From the NCBI GenBank assembly GCA_004195035.1, contig SGBD01000001.1, positions 124,001 to 188,000 on the forward strand: a stretch of 64,000 nucleotides of DNA, given 5' to 3'. Both the position numbers and the translations under genes were made by a program. Origin of the DNA: Candidatus Acidulodesulfobacterium ferriphilum. Lineage in GTDB: Bacteria; SZUA-79; Acidulodesulfobacterales; Acidulodesulfobacteraceae. Of the stretch, positions 8,790-16,367 are shown one piece after another (position 1 is the stretch's first letter; every line of letters begins with the position of its first letter). The notes under the pieces are model-generated. The model saw only the letters and a list, made by a program, of their open reading frames with translations. It had not been told where the DNA came from and did not search any database.

Positions 8790-10463
8790 TCAATATGTTC
8801 TCGGTTGAGGCTTAAACTTAGTAATAGAAACTTCGGAAAAATCGAATTTTATATTTCCGTTATCGCCTAAAGTTGCCAGAGTATGTTTAAGCCAATTTTC
8901 ATCGTCCCTTTCCGGATAATCGTTTCTATAATGCGCCCCTCTCGATTCTTTTCTTAATATGGCGCCATTTGCGATAACTTCTGCAATCAATAATATGTTG
9001 CTAAACTCAAAAGCCTCGACAATGTCGGTGTTAAACAGTTTTGATTTATCGTCCACCCCGATATTTTTGGCGCGTTCTTTAAGCTCTTCAATCTTTTTAA
9101 CGGCTTTTTTCATGGCCTTTTCTTCCCTGAAGACCCCGACATTAGCCCTCATCTCCTCTTGAAGTTCCGCTTTTAACAGCCCGTGTCTTTCTTTTCCGTT
9201 TGATTTTTTAAGTTTCTCGAAAATTTCCTCGTCCCTTTTTATGAGCGACTCATCAAATTTAGCAAATGCGGCGTCTTTTAAATATTCCGTAATATCGATA
9301 CCTGCTCTTCTTCCAAACACGACTGTATCTAATAAAGAATTGCCGCCGAGTCTGTTTGCCCCGTGAACGCTGACGCATGCAGACTCCCCTGCAGAATAGT
9401 AGCCTTCTATTGCGGTTCTACCGTTATAATCAGTTTTAATACCGCCCATAGAATAATGCATGCCCGGCCTGATCGGAATCGGCTCGTAAATCGGGTTTAC
9501 GCCTTCAAAATCTATCGAGAGCTGCATTATTTGCGGGAGCCTCTCCATAATCCTTTCTTTCCCAAGGTGGCGGACATCCAATAAAATAGCCCCGTCAACG
9601 CCTCTTCCTTCGTTTATTTCCGTCTGTTCGGCTCTTGCCACCACATCTCTGGGGGCAAGTTCCATTGCCTTAGGAGCGTATTTAGACATGAACCTGACGC
9701 CCAATGAATTTAACAGGTAAGCGCCTTCGCCTCTTGCACCCTCGGTGACTAATATTCCTGTACTTTTAAGGGTTGTAGGGTGAAACTGGACAAATTCCAT
9801 ATCCATAAGCGGAACGCCTGCCTTAATCGAAACAGCCATTCCGTCTCCGGTATTTATAAGCGCGTTTGTGTTGGACGAATAGACCTGCCCGTAACCGCCG
9901 GTAGCAAATAATACGGCCTTTGCGGCAATGCCTTCGAACTTCCCTGTTTTTATATCATAAGCAACTACGCCGCTGATCTTGCCGTTGTCAACGACTAAAC
10001 TTGTAACAAAATATTCATACAGTATTTTTGTTTTGTATTTAAGAACATTGTCAAAAAGCCCGTGAAGCATCATATGCCCGACCGCATCGGCATAGTAGCA
10101 TGAACGGGGAAAACTCTGCCCGCCGAACGGCCTCTGTGCTATGCCTCCAAGATCGTTTCTATTGAAAACTACGCCCATCCTTTGAAGCTCTAATATATTT
10201 GCGGGGGCTTCGCTTGTTAAAATTTCGATGGCATCCTGGTCCCCAAGATAGTCGCTTCCTTTAACCGTGTCAAAAAAATGGGACTCCCACGAATCGTTCT
10301 CGTCGAAAGCGGCGTTGACTCCTCCTTGCGCCGCTCCGGAATGAGACCTCGTTGGATAAACCTTGCTGACTATTATTGCGTCTATTCCTTTTTTTCTAAG
10401 CTCGACGCAGGCCCTTAAGCCCGCAAGTCCAGCCCCTACAATAACTACATCATGTTTTAACAT
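8790..10463 (-). CDS. sdhA: Succinate dehydrogenase/fumarate reductase flavoprotein subunit
   Basis: The 557-residue flavoprotein interconverts succinate and fumarate. It has the FAD-binding GAGLAGLRA at the N-terminus, RSHSGAAQGGVNAA (whose histidine is the covalent FAD site in this family), QFHPTT, VTEGARGEGAYLL, RPGMHYSMGG and GGNSLLDTVVFGRRAG. There is no twin-arginine or other signal peptide, so the subunit is cytoplasmic, unlike the periplasmic MfrA of Wolinella. It heads a three-gene operon with sdhB and the HdrB-like gene. The direction (TCA oxidation or fumarate reduction) cannot be read from sequence. Confidence 0.95.
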   Translation of the reverse strand: MLKHDVVIVGAGLAGLRACVELRKKGIDAIIVSKVYPTRSHSGAAQGGVNAAFDENDSWESHFFDTVKGSDYLGDQDAIEILTSEAPANILELQRMGVVFNRNDLGGIAQRPFGGQSFPRSCYYADAVGHMMLHGLFDNVLKYKTKILYEYFVTSLVVDNGKISGVVAYDIKTGKFEGIAAKAVLFATGGYGQVYSSNTNALINTGDGMAVSIKAGVPLMDMEFVQFHPTTLKSTGILVTEGARGEGAYLLNSLGVRFMSKYAPKAMELAPRDVVARAEQTEINEGRGVDGAILLDVRHLGKERIMERLPQIMQLSIDFEGVNPIYEPIPIRPGMHYSMGGIKTDYNGRTAIEGYYSAGESACVSVHGANRLGGNSLLDTVVFGRRAGIDITEYLKDAAFAKFDESLIKRDEEIFEKLKKSNGKERHGLLKAELQEEMRANVGVFREEKAMKKAVKKIEELKERAKNIGVDDKSKLFNTDIVEAFEFSNILLIAEVIANGAILRKESRGAHYRNDYPERDDENWLKHTLATLGDNGNIKFDFSEVSITKFKPQPRTY

Positions 10464-10524
10464 TTATAACCCCTATTTTTATAATCATTCTAAATTAAAC
10501 AGTTTAGTCCGGCAGTTCGGCACA

Positions 10525-10539
10525 GTATCGATTCGATAC
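10525..10539. promoter_or_regulatory. Palindrome upstream of sdhA (candidate operator)
   Basis: GTATCGA and TCGATAC form a perfect palindrome around one T, 62 bp upstream of the sdhA start. A second short palindrome, AATATTGCAATATT, is at 10610-10623. The rest of the 328-bp gap is AT-rich and holds no gene I can support. Confidence 0.35.
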
Positions 10540-10682
10540 CGAATAATTTTTCTATTTTATTACGATTTTTAAGACAATATAGATAAAATATTATAAATTA
10601 AACTAAGATAATATTGCAATATTTTTTTTCGAACTAAAACTACTGCGATAATTAGAAAATTATATAACTATTCAAAAAGAAA

Positions 10683-10733
10683 CCGCCGCTTTATTATCTA
10701 TGGGAAATTTAACCCTTATTTAATAAGCGGCGG
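10683..10733 (-). terminator. Hairpin terminator of the sox-like operon
   Basis: CCGCCGCTTTATT pairs with AATAAGCGGCGG with one bulged base, around a loop of about 26 bases. Read on the minus strand it is followed by TTTCTTTTT. It lies 59 bp after the stop of the ModA-like gene and ahead of the sdh promoter region. Confidence 0.55.
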
Positions 10734-10791
10734 GCTGGTATTTCTTTATTTTTATTGCCTTTTTTTAATCCATTTTCACTTGTTTAATGGA

Positions 10792-11601
10792 TTAAACAGG
10801 TGAAAATCCCCATTGTTTAAGTATTTTTTGACCCGTCTTGGATAATAATAGCTTCTCAAATTCCTTATTAAGTTTTTCTCTTCTATGACTTACAAAATGA
10901 AATGGAGATTTATTTAATATTGATATTGTAAATTTAGCTCTTGTATTGTATTGCGACGATATTGGTATTATATTGATATCCATGCCACATCTTTTGAGCC
11001 CTGCTAATTGCGACGCATAAAGTATGCCGATATCGGTTTTATCATTTTTCAATAATGGCATAATTAACGCCGGACTTAATAGTTGATTGGCATGATCGGC
11101 TATTTTATTAAACGCCCCCTGATGTCTTTTATTTATAGCTCTAAACATGTCCATCGTATAATGTCCTGCAGGGCTAAAGTTTGGCGATGCAACGGTCAAG
11201 CTAACATTTTTATTCGTTAATTTGCTAATTAGGTTAGATTTGGTAATTCCTGCCTGATTAGCATAAGGAGTGGCTGCAGCTAAGTAGTCATACGCAAATA
11301 CCTTGTATGAATTTATAGCGGCCACCTCCATTAAATCATCTTGATATTTTTCATTTGAAGCTATATATATATCCGGCGGTACACCGCCTAATATTCCAAC
11401 TCTAAATACACCTGATGCCGAAAACTCGTAATTCATTTTAACCCCGTGATGTTCTTTCTCAAATATATTGCCGATGATATGCAAAGGTTTTGCAACAGCA
11501 TCTGATGCAAAAATCCTTATTAAAGTGCGGGCATTTGCTCGAGGTATGTAAAAAAAAGTGCTAAATAAAATAAGGATAATTAAAAAAAATATTTTTTTCA
11601 T
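10792..11601 (-). CDS. ModA-like periplasmic oxyanion-binding protein, orphan
   Basis: The 269-residue product has a signal peptide (cleavage probably after RANA, residue 24) and the fold of the molybdate/tungstate-binding ModA/WtpA family. Family motifs are visible: FSASGVFRVGILGGVPPDIY matches the ASGxLxxQIxxGxPxDxF block, SPAGHYTMD matches PAGxY, and DIGILYASQ matches the late oxyanion-site block. No permease or ATPase gene is adjacent. It is the last gene of a cluster of periplasmic sulfur proteins. The ligand could be molybdate, but a sulfur oxyanion or a role as ligand-presenting partner of the nearby histidine kinase are open alternatives. Confidence 0.8.
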   Translation of the reverse strand: MKKIFFLIILILFSTFFYIPRANARTLIRIFASDAVAKPLHIIGNIFEKEHHGVKMNYEFSASGVFRVGILGGVPPDIYIASNEKYQDDLMEVAAINSYKVFAYDYLAAATPYANQAGITKSNLISKLTNKNVSLTVASPNFSPAGHYTMDMFRAINKRHQGAFNKIADHANQLLSPALIMPLLKNDKTDIGILYASQLAGLKRCGMDINIIPISSQYNTRAKFTISILNKSPFHFVSHRREKLNKEFEKLLLSKTGQKILKQWGFSPV

Positions 11602-11683
11602 TTTTCCTCCAAAAAGATATTTAGATAGTTAATGATGGGTATAATAAATTATATTTAAATTCTTTGAATTCACTGATATAGCT

Positions 11684-12181
11684 TTACCAACCTATATTAA
11701 AATAAGCATACCCTTGTTCCTCTTTTTTTATTATGTAGAATATACCGCTTGGATAAGCAACTCCAGCAAAAGGAAACAATTCATTTTTCTTAACATGAAA
11801 AGCAACTAAAGCCGCATGACATGCTAAAAATCTCACGCCTAATTCGCTTAACCTTTTAATTTTATTATAATTTGCTGCATCGTATTTTTTCATCAGATAA
11901 TGTATTGCAGGACCTGGAGCTACAACAACCTCTTTTACATGCACATTGTGGCCTAATGCGGACATAAGATTATGCGTCAGCTGTAGCGTAAAAAGCCCAT
12001 ATTTTTTTGGATTAAACGGAGCCTGCCAAACGGCTTTCAATGCGTGATGCTTAAAATATTGATAAGAGCGCCCGTTAACGGGAACGCTATTTTTTGCAAA
12101 TGCCCGTATAGGCAGTAAATACAATGTTATTGCGAACACCAATAACATTACAAATAAACTTAATTTTCTTAAGTTCATCAT
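11684..12181 (-). CDS. Periplasmic DsrE-family protein
   Basis: The 165-residue protein starts with a hydrophobic signal sequence ending near RAFAK (residue 30), then has the DsrE/DsrF/TusD-like fold: a strand VKEVVVAPGPAIHYL and the helix-strand-Cys block LSELGVRFLACHAAL. Cysteine 121 is the only cysteine and is placed where sulfur-carrying DsrE/TusD proteins bear their persulfide. The well-known DsrEFH and TusBCD carriers are cytoplasmic; here an export signal puts the protein with SoxYZ and a thioredoxin. A persulfide-carrier or sulfane-sulfur chaperone role is inferred. It is 70 bp after soxZ. Confidence 0.78.
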   Translation of the reverse strand: MMNLRKLSLFVMLLVFAITLYLLPIRAFAKNSVPVNGRSYQYFKHHALKAVWQAPFNPKKYGLFTLQLTHNLMSALGHNVHVKEVVVAPGPAIHYLMKKYDAANYNKIKRLSELGVRFLACHAALVAFHVKKNELFPFAGVAYPSGIFYIIKKEEQGYAYFNIGW

Positions 12182-12251
12182 AAATAATACCTCCTAAAAT
12201 TTAAAGTTAATTTAACTCTTAAGCAATTTTAATTACCATAAAGACAGCCCC

Positions 12252-12590
12252 TTAAACTACATTTATCATAACTGTTTTTTTATAAACATTATGATGGGTA
12301 TCGTACATAACGAACTCTAACGGCGCTTTTTTGTCCGCTTTTAAATAAAAAGCAAGAAATGGGTTTGCGGAAATACCTGTCCCATAATGACAGGTTGTGA
12401 TTAATTTTTTATCGTAATAAATATCAACCTTATTAATAATCCACATAGGTATTATTTTTCCTGTTTTTGGGTTTTTAACAAGACCTGTATCCATAGGATG
12501 CTTAGTTAAGCTCAACACCTTTATTATTTTTCCCATTTTCACCCTGCTGGGGACTCTAACTAAAATTGTGCCTAATTTCATATTTTTCAC
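12252..12590 (-). CDS. soxZ: Sulfur-oxidation carrier subunit SoxZ
   Basis: SoxZ pairs with SoxY to form the periplasmic carrier on which sulfur is bound during thiosulfate oxidation. The 112 residues match the family along their length, notably KHPMDTGLVKNPKTGKIIP near residues 31-49, INKVDIYYDKKL and the hallmark SANPFLAFYLKA. It has no signal peptide, as expected, because SoxZ is exported together with Tat-targeted SoxY. It follows soxY by 46 bp. No soxB, soxAX or soxCD lies in this window. Confidence 0.92.
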   Translation of the reverse strand: MKNMKLGTILVRVPSRVKMGKIIKVLSLTKHPMDTGLVKNPKTGKIIPMWIINKVDIYYDKKLITTCHYGTGISANPFLAFYLKADKKAPLEFVMYDTHHNVYKKTVMINVV

Positions 12591-12636
12591 ACTCCTTTGT
12601 AATATGTTAATGTTATAAAATATATTAACTCTAAAA

Positions 12637-13161
12637 TTAACAGCCGCCGACTGTCACTTTAACGAACTTTCTTCCACCATAAACGCTCCCATCGGAATAT
12701 TCGGCAAGGATCTGGACATAAGATTCCTGCTGAAGCTTTATCCTTGTGGATATATAAGCTTTCCCATTGGCAGGCGAAATGTCAAATGACCCTTGAACAG
12801 AGTGTGGATTATTAAGGTCGTATATGTAAAATGTTTTAAGATATTTTTGCGGCTTCATCGGTAGCCCTACCTCCATGGTTAGCGGAACCATAGCACCGTT
12901 TTGAGCAATTAACGGAAGCCTTATTTTTGGAATTAAAAGTTTCTCTTCAGGCGTCGGCGTGCCTTTAACCCATGTAACTTTTTTACCGTTAACTTCTTTA
13001 ACATAAGCTTTGTTGATTTTAATGTGTTTAATTAAGGTTTTTTTACGCTTGGCGAAGGCTTTTCCAGCTTCCCCTAAGATTACATCCGAACCAATTATTA
13101 CTGCAGTGCCTGCCATGGCAGTTTTCTTAATAAAATCTCTTCTCGAAACATGATCGTTCAT
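12637..13161 (-). CDS. soxY: Sulfur-oxidation carrier subunit SoxY, ending in GGC
   Basis: SoxY carries pathway intermediates on a cysteine at the end of a flexible C-terminal arm. The 174-residue product has a twin-arginine signal (SRRDFIKK near residue 5), and the SoxY domain includes PLIAQNGAMVPLTMEV. It ends VTVGGC and then TAA, so the carrier cysteine is the last residue; classical SoxY proteins end GGCGG. The next gene is soxZ, and upstream are a periplasmic thioredoxin and CcdA, which could keep the cysteine reduced. Confidence 0.9.
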   Translation of the reverse strand: MNDHVSRRDFIKKTAMAGTAVIIGSDVILGEAGKAFAKRKKTLIKHIKINKAYVKEVNGKKVTWVKGTPTPEEKLLIPKIRLPLIAQNGAMVPLTMEVGLPMKPQKYLKTFYIYDLNNPHSVQGSFDISPANGKAYISTRIKLQQESYVQILAEYSDGSVYGGRKFVKVTVGGC

Positions 13162-13243
13162 TCTAAAAACCTCCCTTGTTTTTAATCGTTAAGCTGTTTT
13201 AAATATAACATAAGATATATAATACTTGCTGTATTTCTCTATA

Positions 13244-13750
13244 TCATTGGGCGGGGCCCGCAAATTTCCTCAATGTTTCTACTTTATATCTGCCGCTGCC
13301 TATCCATTTTGCTACAAGCAAAAAGTCTTTTGCATTCCAGTATCCCGGCAAAACAAATATCTTTTTATAAGACGGGCTGAAAAAAATATCGTGCGGAACT
13401 CCCGTAACATGAAAAAGCGCCGCAATCTGCGCACCGGACATCATTTTTCCGTTAAAATATTCCGTGGTCCTGTTGCTGTATATGTCAACCATAACGGGAT
13501 GAAAATGCTTGTTAATATAACCTATAAAATCCTTGTCGGTAAAAACATGCTTATCCATCCTTATGCAGTAGGCGCATGTAGGATAATAGAAATGAACCAA
13601 AAAGTATTTTTTATCCGTCTTATTGCGCTTAATGGCAGCGCCAAGGCTCTCCCAGTGAATTTTATCGGAAGCGGAGGCTGTCTTAGGCAAGATTAATGTT
13701 AAAATACATAGTAAAAATAAAAATGCCGTTAATAATCTTTTTGGTTTCAT
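13244..13750 (-). CDS. Periplasmic thioredoxin-like protein (SoxW-like)
   Basis: The 168-residue protein has a signal sequence (residues 1-28) and a thioredoxin fold with redox motif CAYC (59-62) in FYYPTCAYCIRMD and the cis-proline loop near GVPHDIFF. This is the SoxW/thioredoxin_7-like type. It starts 13 bp after the ccdA stop and precedes soxY. In known systems CcdA passes electrons across the membrane to such a thioredoxin, which reduces SoxY, so the order ccdA-trx-soxY-soxZ suggests a dedicated reducing path. The SoxW assignment is from context. Confidence 0.85.
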   Translation of the reverse strand: MKPKRLLTAFLFLLCILTLILPKTASASDKIHWESLGAAIKRNKTDKKYFLVHFYYPTCAYCIRMDKHVFTDKDFIGYINKHFHPVMVDIYSNRTTEYFNGKMMSGAQIAALFHVTGVPHDIFFSPSYKKIFVLPGYWNAKDFLLVAKWIGSGRYKVETLRKFAGPAQ

Positions 13751-13762
13751 AATCTTTTTAAG

Positions 13763-14485
13763 TTATAGAGAGTTTATTATATGCACGGAAAGCAGTTCGA
13801 AATTTCCGGTAATGGTAAGAATGCCCATTAAGATTAAAAATATTCCGGAGACTACCGAAAATAATCTTAAATAGCCCTTTATTCTTTTGAAAAATGCCAT
13901 AAAATATGCCAGAAATAAGCCGGCCAAAATAAACGGCAGTCCGAGCCCGAGGCTGAAGACGGATAAAAGTTCGACTGCCCTCGTTAAAGACGAGCCGATA
14001 GAGGTATAAAGAACGATGGAAGCAAGGATAGGTCCTACGCACGGAACCCACCCCGCCGCAAACGCAACCCCCAGAAATAACGCCCCCAGTATATGCCCGC
14101 CCCTTTTTTTCCATGGAAGAATATTAACCTCCCTGCTTAAAAAACCCAACCTAAATAAGCCGAGGCAGTATAACCCGAAAAGAATAATTACGATGCCGCC
14201 GACTATTCTTACCGTATTTAGATTAGATTTAAGGAAACCGCTGAATATCGTAACGGAACCCATGCCGAGGGCTACGAAAACAATGGAAAATCCTATTACG
14301 AAAGCAAGCGATGCGGTAAAAACCGCTATCATATTCTTGTAATTTTTTTCGGAAGTAATGGTTTCGACGCTGACGCCGCTTATAAACGCGATATATCCGG
14401 GTATTATCGGTATGATGCACGGAGAGAAGAAAGCCAATAACCCGCCGAAAAAAGCAATACCGTAAGTTAGATTAAGATGAAACAT
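13763..14485 (-). CDS. ccdA: CcdA/DsbD-like transmembrane electron-transfer protein
   Basis: The 240-residue protein has six hydrophobic segments and the two conserved CcdA cysteines, in FFSPCIIPIIPGY (C23) and GWVPCVGPIL (about 148). CcdA moves reducing equivalents from cytoplasmic thioredoxin to periplasmic thiol proteins. It is the first gene of the cluster leading to thioredoxin, soxY, soxZ, DsrE and ModA-like. About 100 bp upstream is a consensus sigma-54 promoter, with two palindromes further upstream. A strong AAGGAGG lies 14 bases ahead of the start codon. Confidence 0.92.
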   Translation of the reverse strand: MFHLNLTYGIAFFGGLLAFFSPCIIPIIPGYIAFISGVSVETITSEKNYKNMIAVFTASLAFVIGFSIVFVALGMGSVTIFSGFLKSNLNTVRIVGGIVIILFGLYCLGLFRLGFLSREVNILPWKKRGGHILGALFLGVAFAAGWVPCVGPILASIVLYTSIGSSLTRAVELLSVFSLGLGLPFILAGLFLAYFMAFFKRIKGYLRLFSVVSGIFLILMGILTITGNFELLSVHIINSL

Positions 14486-14587
14486 AATTAATTTAGATGC
14501 CTCCTTAAAATGCTTATTATTGCTTATTATTACTGTTAATGATTTAAAATAATGATTTTAGGTTAAACCTTAAATTCATTATTATGT

Positions 14588-14603
14588 TGCAAAAATAATG
14601 CCA
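14588..14603 (-). promoter_or_regulatory. Sigma-54 (-24/-12) promoter of the ccdA-sox operon
   Basis: On the minus strand the sequence is TGGCATTATTTTTGCA, matching the RpoN consensus TGGCAC-N5-TTGC at all but one position, with exact GG-N10-GC spacing. Transcription would start about 12 bases past the GC, near 14577, leaving a leader of roughly 90 bases before ccdA. The neighbouring regulator belongs to the sigma-54-activator class, which makes a chance match less likely. Confidence 0.8.
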
Positions 14604-14651
14604 TTTTCAAGGCGCAGTTAAAATATGAATCCGATAGAATTCTGCCGCAAC

Positions 14652-14671
14652 ATTGGCCGTTTTGGGACAAT
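14652..14671. promoter_or_regulatory. Upstream activator site 1 (imperfect palindrome)
   Basis: ATTGGCCG, TTTT, GGGACAAT: the right arm is identical to that of the perfect palindrome 33 bp away, and the left arm matches it at 6 of 8 positions. Its centre is about 58 bp upstream of the -24 element. Confidence 0.65.
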
Positions 14672-14682
14672 TTTTAATTCCA

Positions 14683-14706
14683 TAATTGTCCCTTTTGGGA
14701 CAATTA
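14683..14706. promoter_or_regulatory. Upstream activator site 2 (perfect palindrome)
   Basis: Arms TAATTGTCCC and GGGACAATTA flank TTTT with no mismatch. The centre lies 33 bp (about three helical turns) from site 1 and about 91 bp upstream of the -24 element. Paired dyads at this spacing and distance are typical of enhancer sites for NtrC-type activators; the likely ligand is the regulator encoded immediately upstream. Confidence 0.7.
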
Positions 14707-14794
14707 ATATTTTTTTATTTTATATTTAATAATATTTTATACTATGTTACAACATATCACATTTTTTGTAAAAAATAAATATTTTATTTATTTT

Positions 14795-15008
14795 CCCAAA
14801 ATTGCCGATAGAAACCGTTAAAATGGCTTTAAAGTTATATGAACACTGGATTCCCGCTTTCGCGGGAATGACTTTGCAGGTTTTTAGGTTTTCACCCCAC
14901 GGGTGTCATTCCTGTGCAGGCAGGAAAGTTTAGGATAAACTTCACGAGACCAAAGGTCGAGAGCGAAGCGTTAATCCAGATTTAAAATTTTCTATCGGCA
15001 ATTTTGGG
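14795..15008. repeat. MITE-like element, 214 bp, 20-bp perfect terminal inverted repeats
   Basis: The left end CCCAAAATTGCCGATAG continues to 20 bases and is matched perfectly by the right end (14989-15008). Inside are CTGGATTCCCGC-TTTC-GCGGGAATGAC, GTGTCATTCCTG, and a block of about 60 bases (AAAGTTTAGGATAAAC to TTAATCCAGATTTA) shared with the 21.4-kb copy. The right end abuts the stop codon of the response regulator. There is no coding capacity. The rest of the gap (14486-14794) holds the sigma-54 promoter and activator sites. Confidence 0.85.
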
Positions 15009-16367
15009 TTATTTAAGCCTGAAAAGGCCGTATTTTTTCACTTTTGTTATTAACTGCTTTCTTGATATGCCGAGCGAAATCGCCGTTTTAGTTTGATTGT
15101 AATTATTTTTTTTAAGCGCATTTTTAATTAAATTAATTTCCACTTCATCGAGCTTTATATCGCCCTCGTCCGAACCTGTTAAGTTTTTATATGTTTGAAT
15201 CTGTTTGGAAAACATAGTCTTTGGTAAACTCGGCGGCTCGATTACATCCGAAGTAGCAACAACAACGGCTCTTTCGATAATATTTTCAAGTTCCCTTATA
15301 TTTCCCGGAAAATCGTAACTCATCAAAATATTAATCGTATCTTTCGATATGGCCTTAATATTTTTCTTATTAACGGCGCTATATTTTCCGACAAAGAAAT
15401 TGGCAAGGGCTGGGATGTCGTCTCTTCTTTCACGAAGCGGAGGTATTTTAAAATGTAAAACATTTATCCTGTAAAAAAGGTCTTCCCTGAATTTTTTTTC
15501 GATAACGTTTTCCTCCAAATTAACATTTGTAGCACATATAATTCTTGCATTAAGCTCTATTTTTAAGTTAGAACCGAGCCTTGAAAATTCTTTTTCCTGT
15601 ATTACCCTGAGGAGCTTTGCCTGCATCGCAAAGGGCATTTCCCCTATTTCGTCTAAAAAAAGCGAGCCGCCGTTTACAATCTCAAATTTGCCTTTTTGCG
15701 TAAATGACGCTCCGGTAAACGAACCTTTTTCGTGTCCGAATAGTTCGCTTTCCATAAGGTCTATCGGAATGGCGCTTAAATTTATCGGCACAAAATCACC
15801 TTTTCTTTCCGAAAGGAAATGTATTATTTTGGCTAAAACTTCCTTGCCTGTCCCAGTTTCGCCGGTTATCAGAACATTTGAAGCGGATTTGGAGGTTAAA
15901 ACGGCTTCTTTTAAAATTTCCTCCATTTCATTACTTTTAAATATAAAATCTTTTCTGATTTTTTCTATGTTTTCATTATGAAAGTCATCGCTAATCTTTT
16001 TGGGGTTTCTTTTTTGCAGGGCTATTTTTAAATTTTCGATTAGCCCGTCTATATCGACGGGCTTTGAAATAAAATCGTCGGCTCCGAGTTTCATGGCGTC
16101 AACCGCCTGTTTTATTGTCCCGAATGCCGTAATTACGATAAATATTACATCTTTATCGAATATTCTTATTTTGGACAAAAGGTCTATACCGCTCATCCCC
16201 TGCAATTTTAAATCGCAAAGTATAATGTCATGCCGCTTTTCGTTAAAGAGATTAAATCCTTCTTCAGCGCTCAGAGCAGTATCGACAAAAAAACCGCGGC
16301 TGGAAAGATTTAAGCTTACCGTTCTTAAAAGATTTTTTTCATCATCGATTAATAATATTTTCTTCAT
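15009..16367 (-). CDS. NtrC-family sigma-54-dependent response regulator
   Basis: The 452-residue protein has a receiver domain (acidic pocket DDE at 8-10, phospho-acceptor D52), a sigma-54-interacting AAA+ domain (Walker A GETGTGKE at 169-176; GSFTGA at 215-220, a one-residue variant of GAFTGA) and a C-terminal Fis-type helix-turn-helix (TKTAISLGISRKQLITKVKKYG). It activates RpoN promoters when phosphorylated. It overlaps its partner kinase by 4 bp. Downstream, beyond a MITE-like repeat, are two palindromes and a sigma-54 promoter, so the ccdA-sox operon is the likely target. Confidence 0.93.
   Translation of the reverse strand: MKKILLIDDEKNLLRTVSLNLSSRGFFVDTALSAEEGFNLFNEKRHDIILCDLKLQGMSGIDLLSKIRIFDKDVIFIVITAFGTIKQAVDAMKLGADDFISKPVDIDGLIENLKIALQKRNPKKISDDFHNENIEKIRKDFIFKSNEMEEILKEAVLTSKSASNVLITGETGTGKEVLAKIIHFLSERKGDFVPINLSAIPIDLMESELFGHEKGSFTGASFTQKGKFEIVNGGSLFLDEIGEMPFAMQAKLLRVIQEKEFSRLGSNLKIELNARIICATNVNLEENVIEKKFREDLFYRINVLHFKIPPLRERRDDIPALANFFVGKYSAVNKKNIKAISKDTINILMSYDFPGNIRELENIIERAVVVATSDVIEPPSLPKTMFSKQIQTYKNLTGSDEGDIKLDEVEINLIKNALKKNNYNQTKTAISLGISRKQLITKVKKYGLFRLK

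Noticed and set aside
10464-10791. A hidden gene between the ModA-like gene and sdhA
   Set aside because: The gap has stops in all frames at short intervals and only short palindromes and a terminator hairpin.
13226-13696. A 156-codon plus-strand open frame opposite the thioredoxin-like gene
   Set aside because: It is antisense to a protein with a clear signal peptide and CAYC motif, has no family features and no ribosome binding site. Many other long antisense frames here (for example 58849-59385, 41343-42602 region, 8027-8374) are rejected for the same reason.
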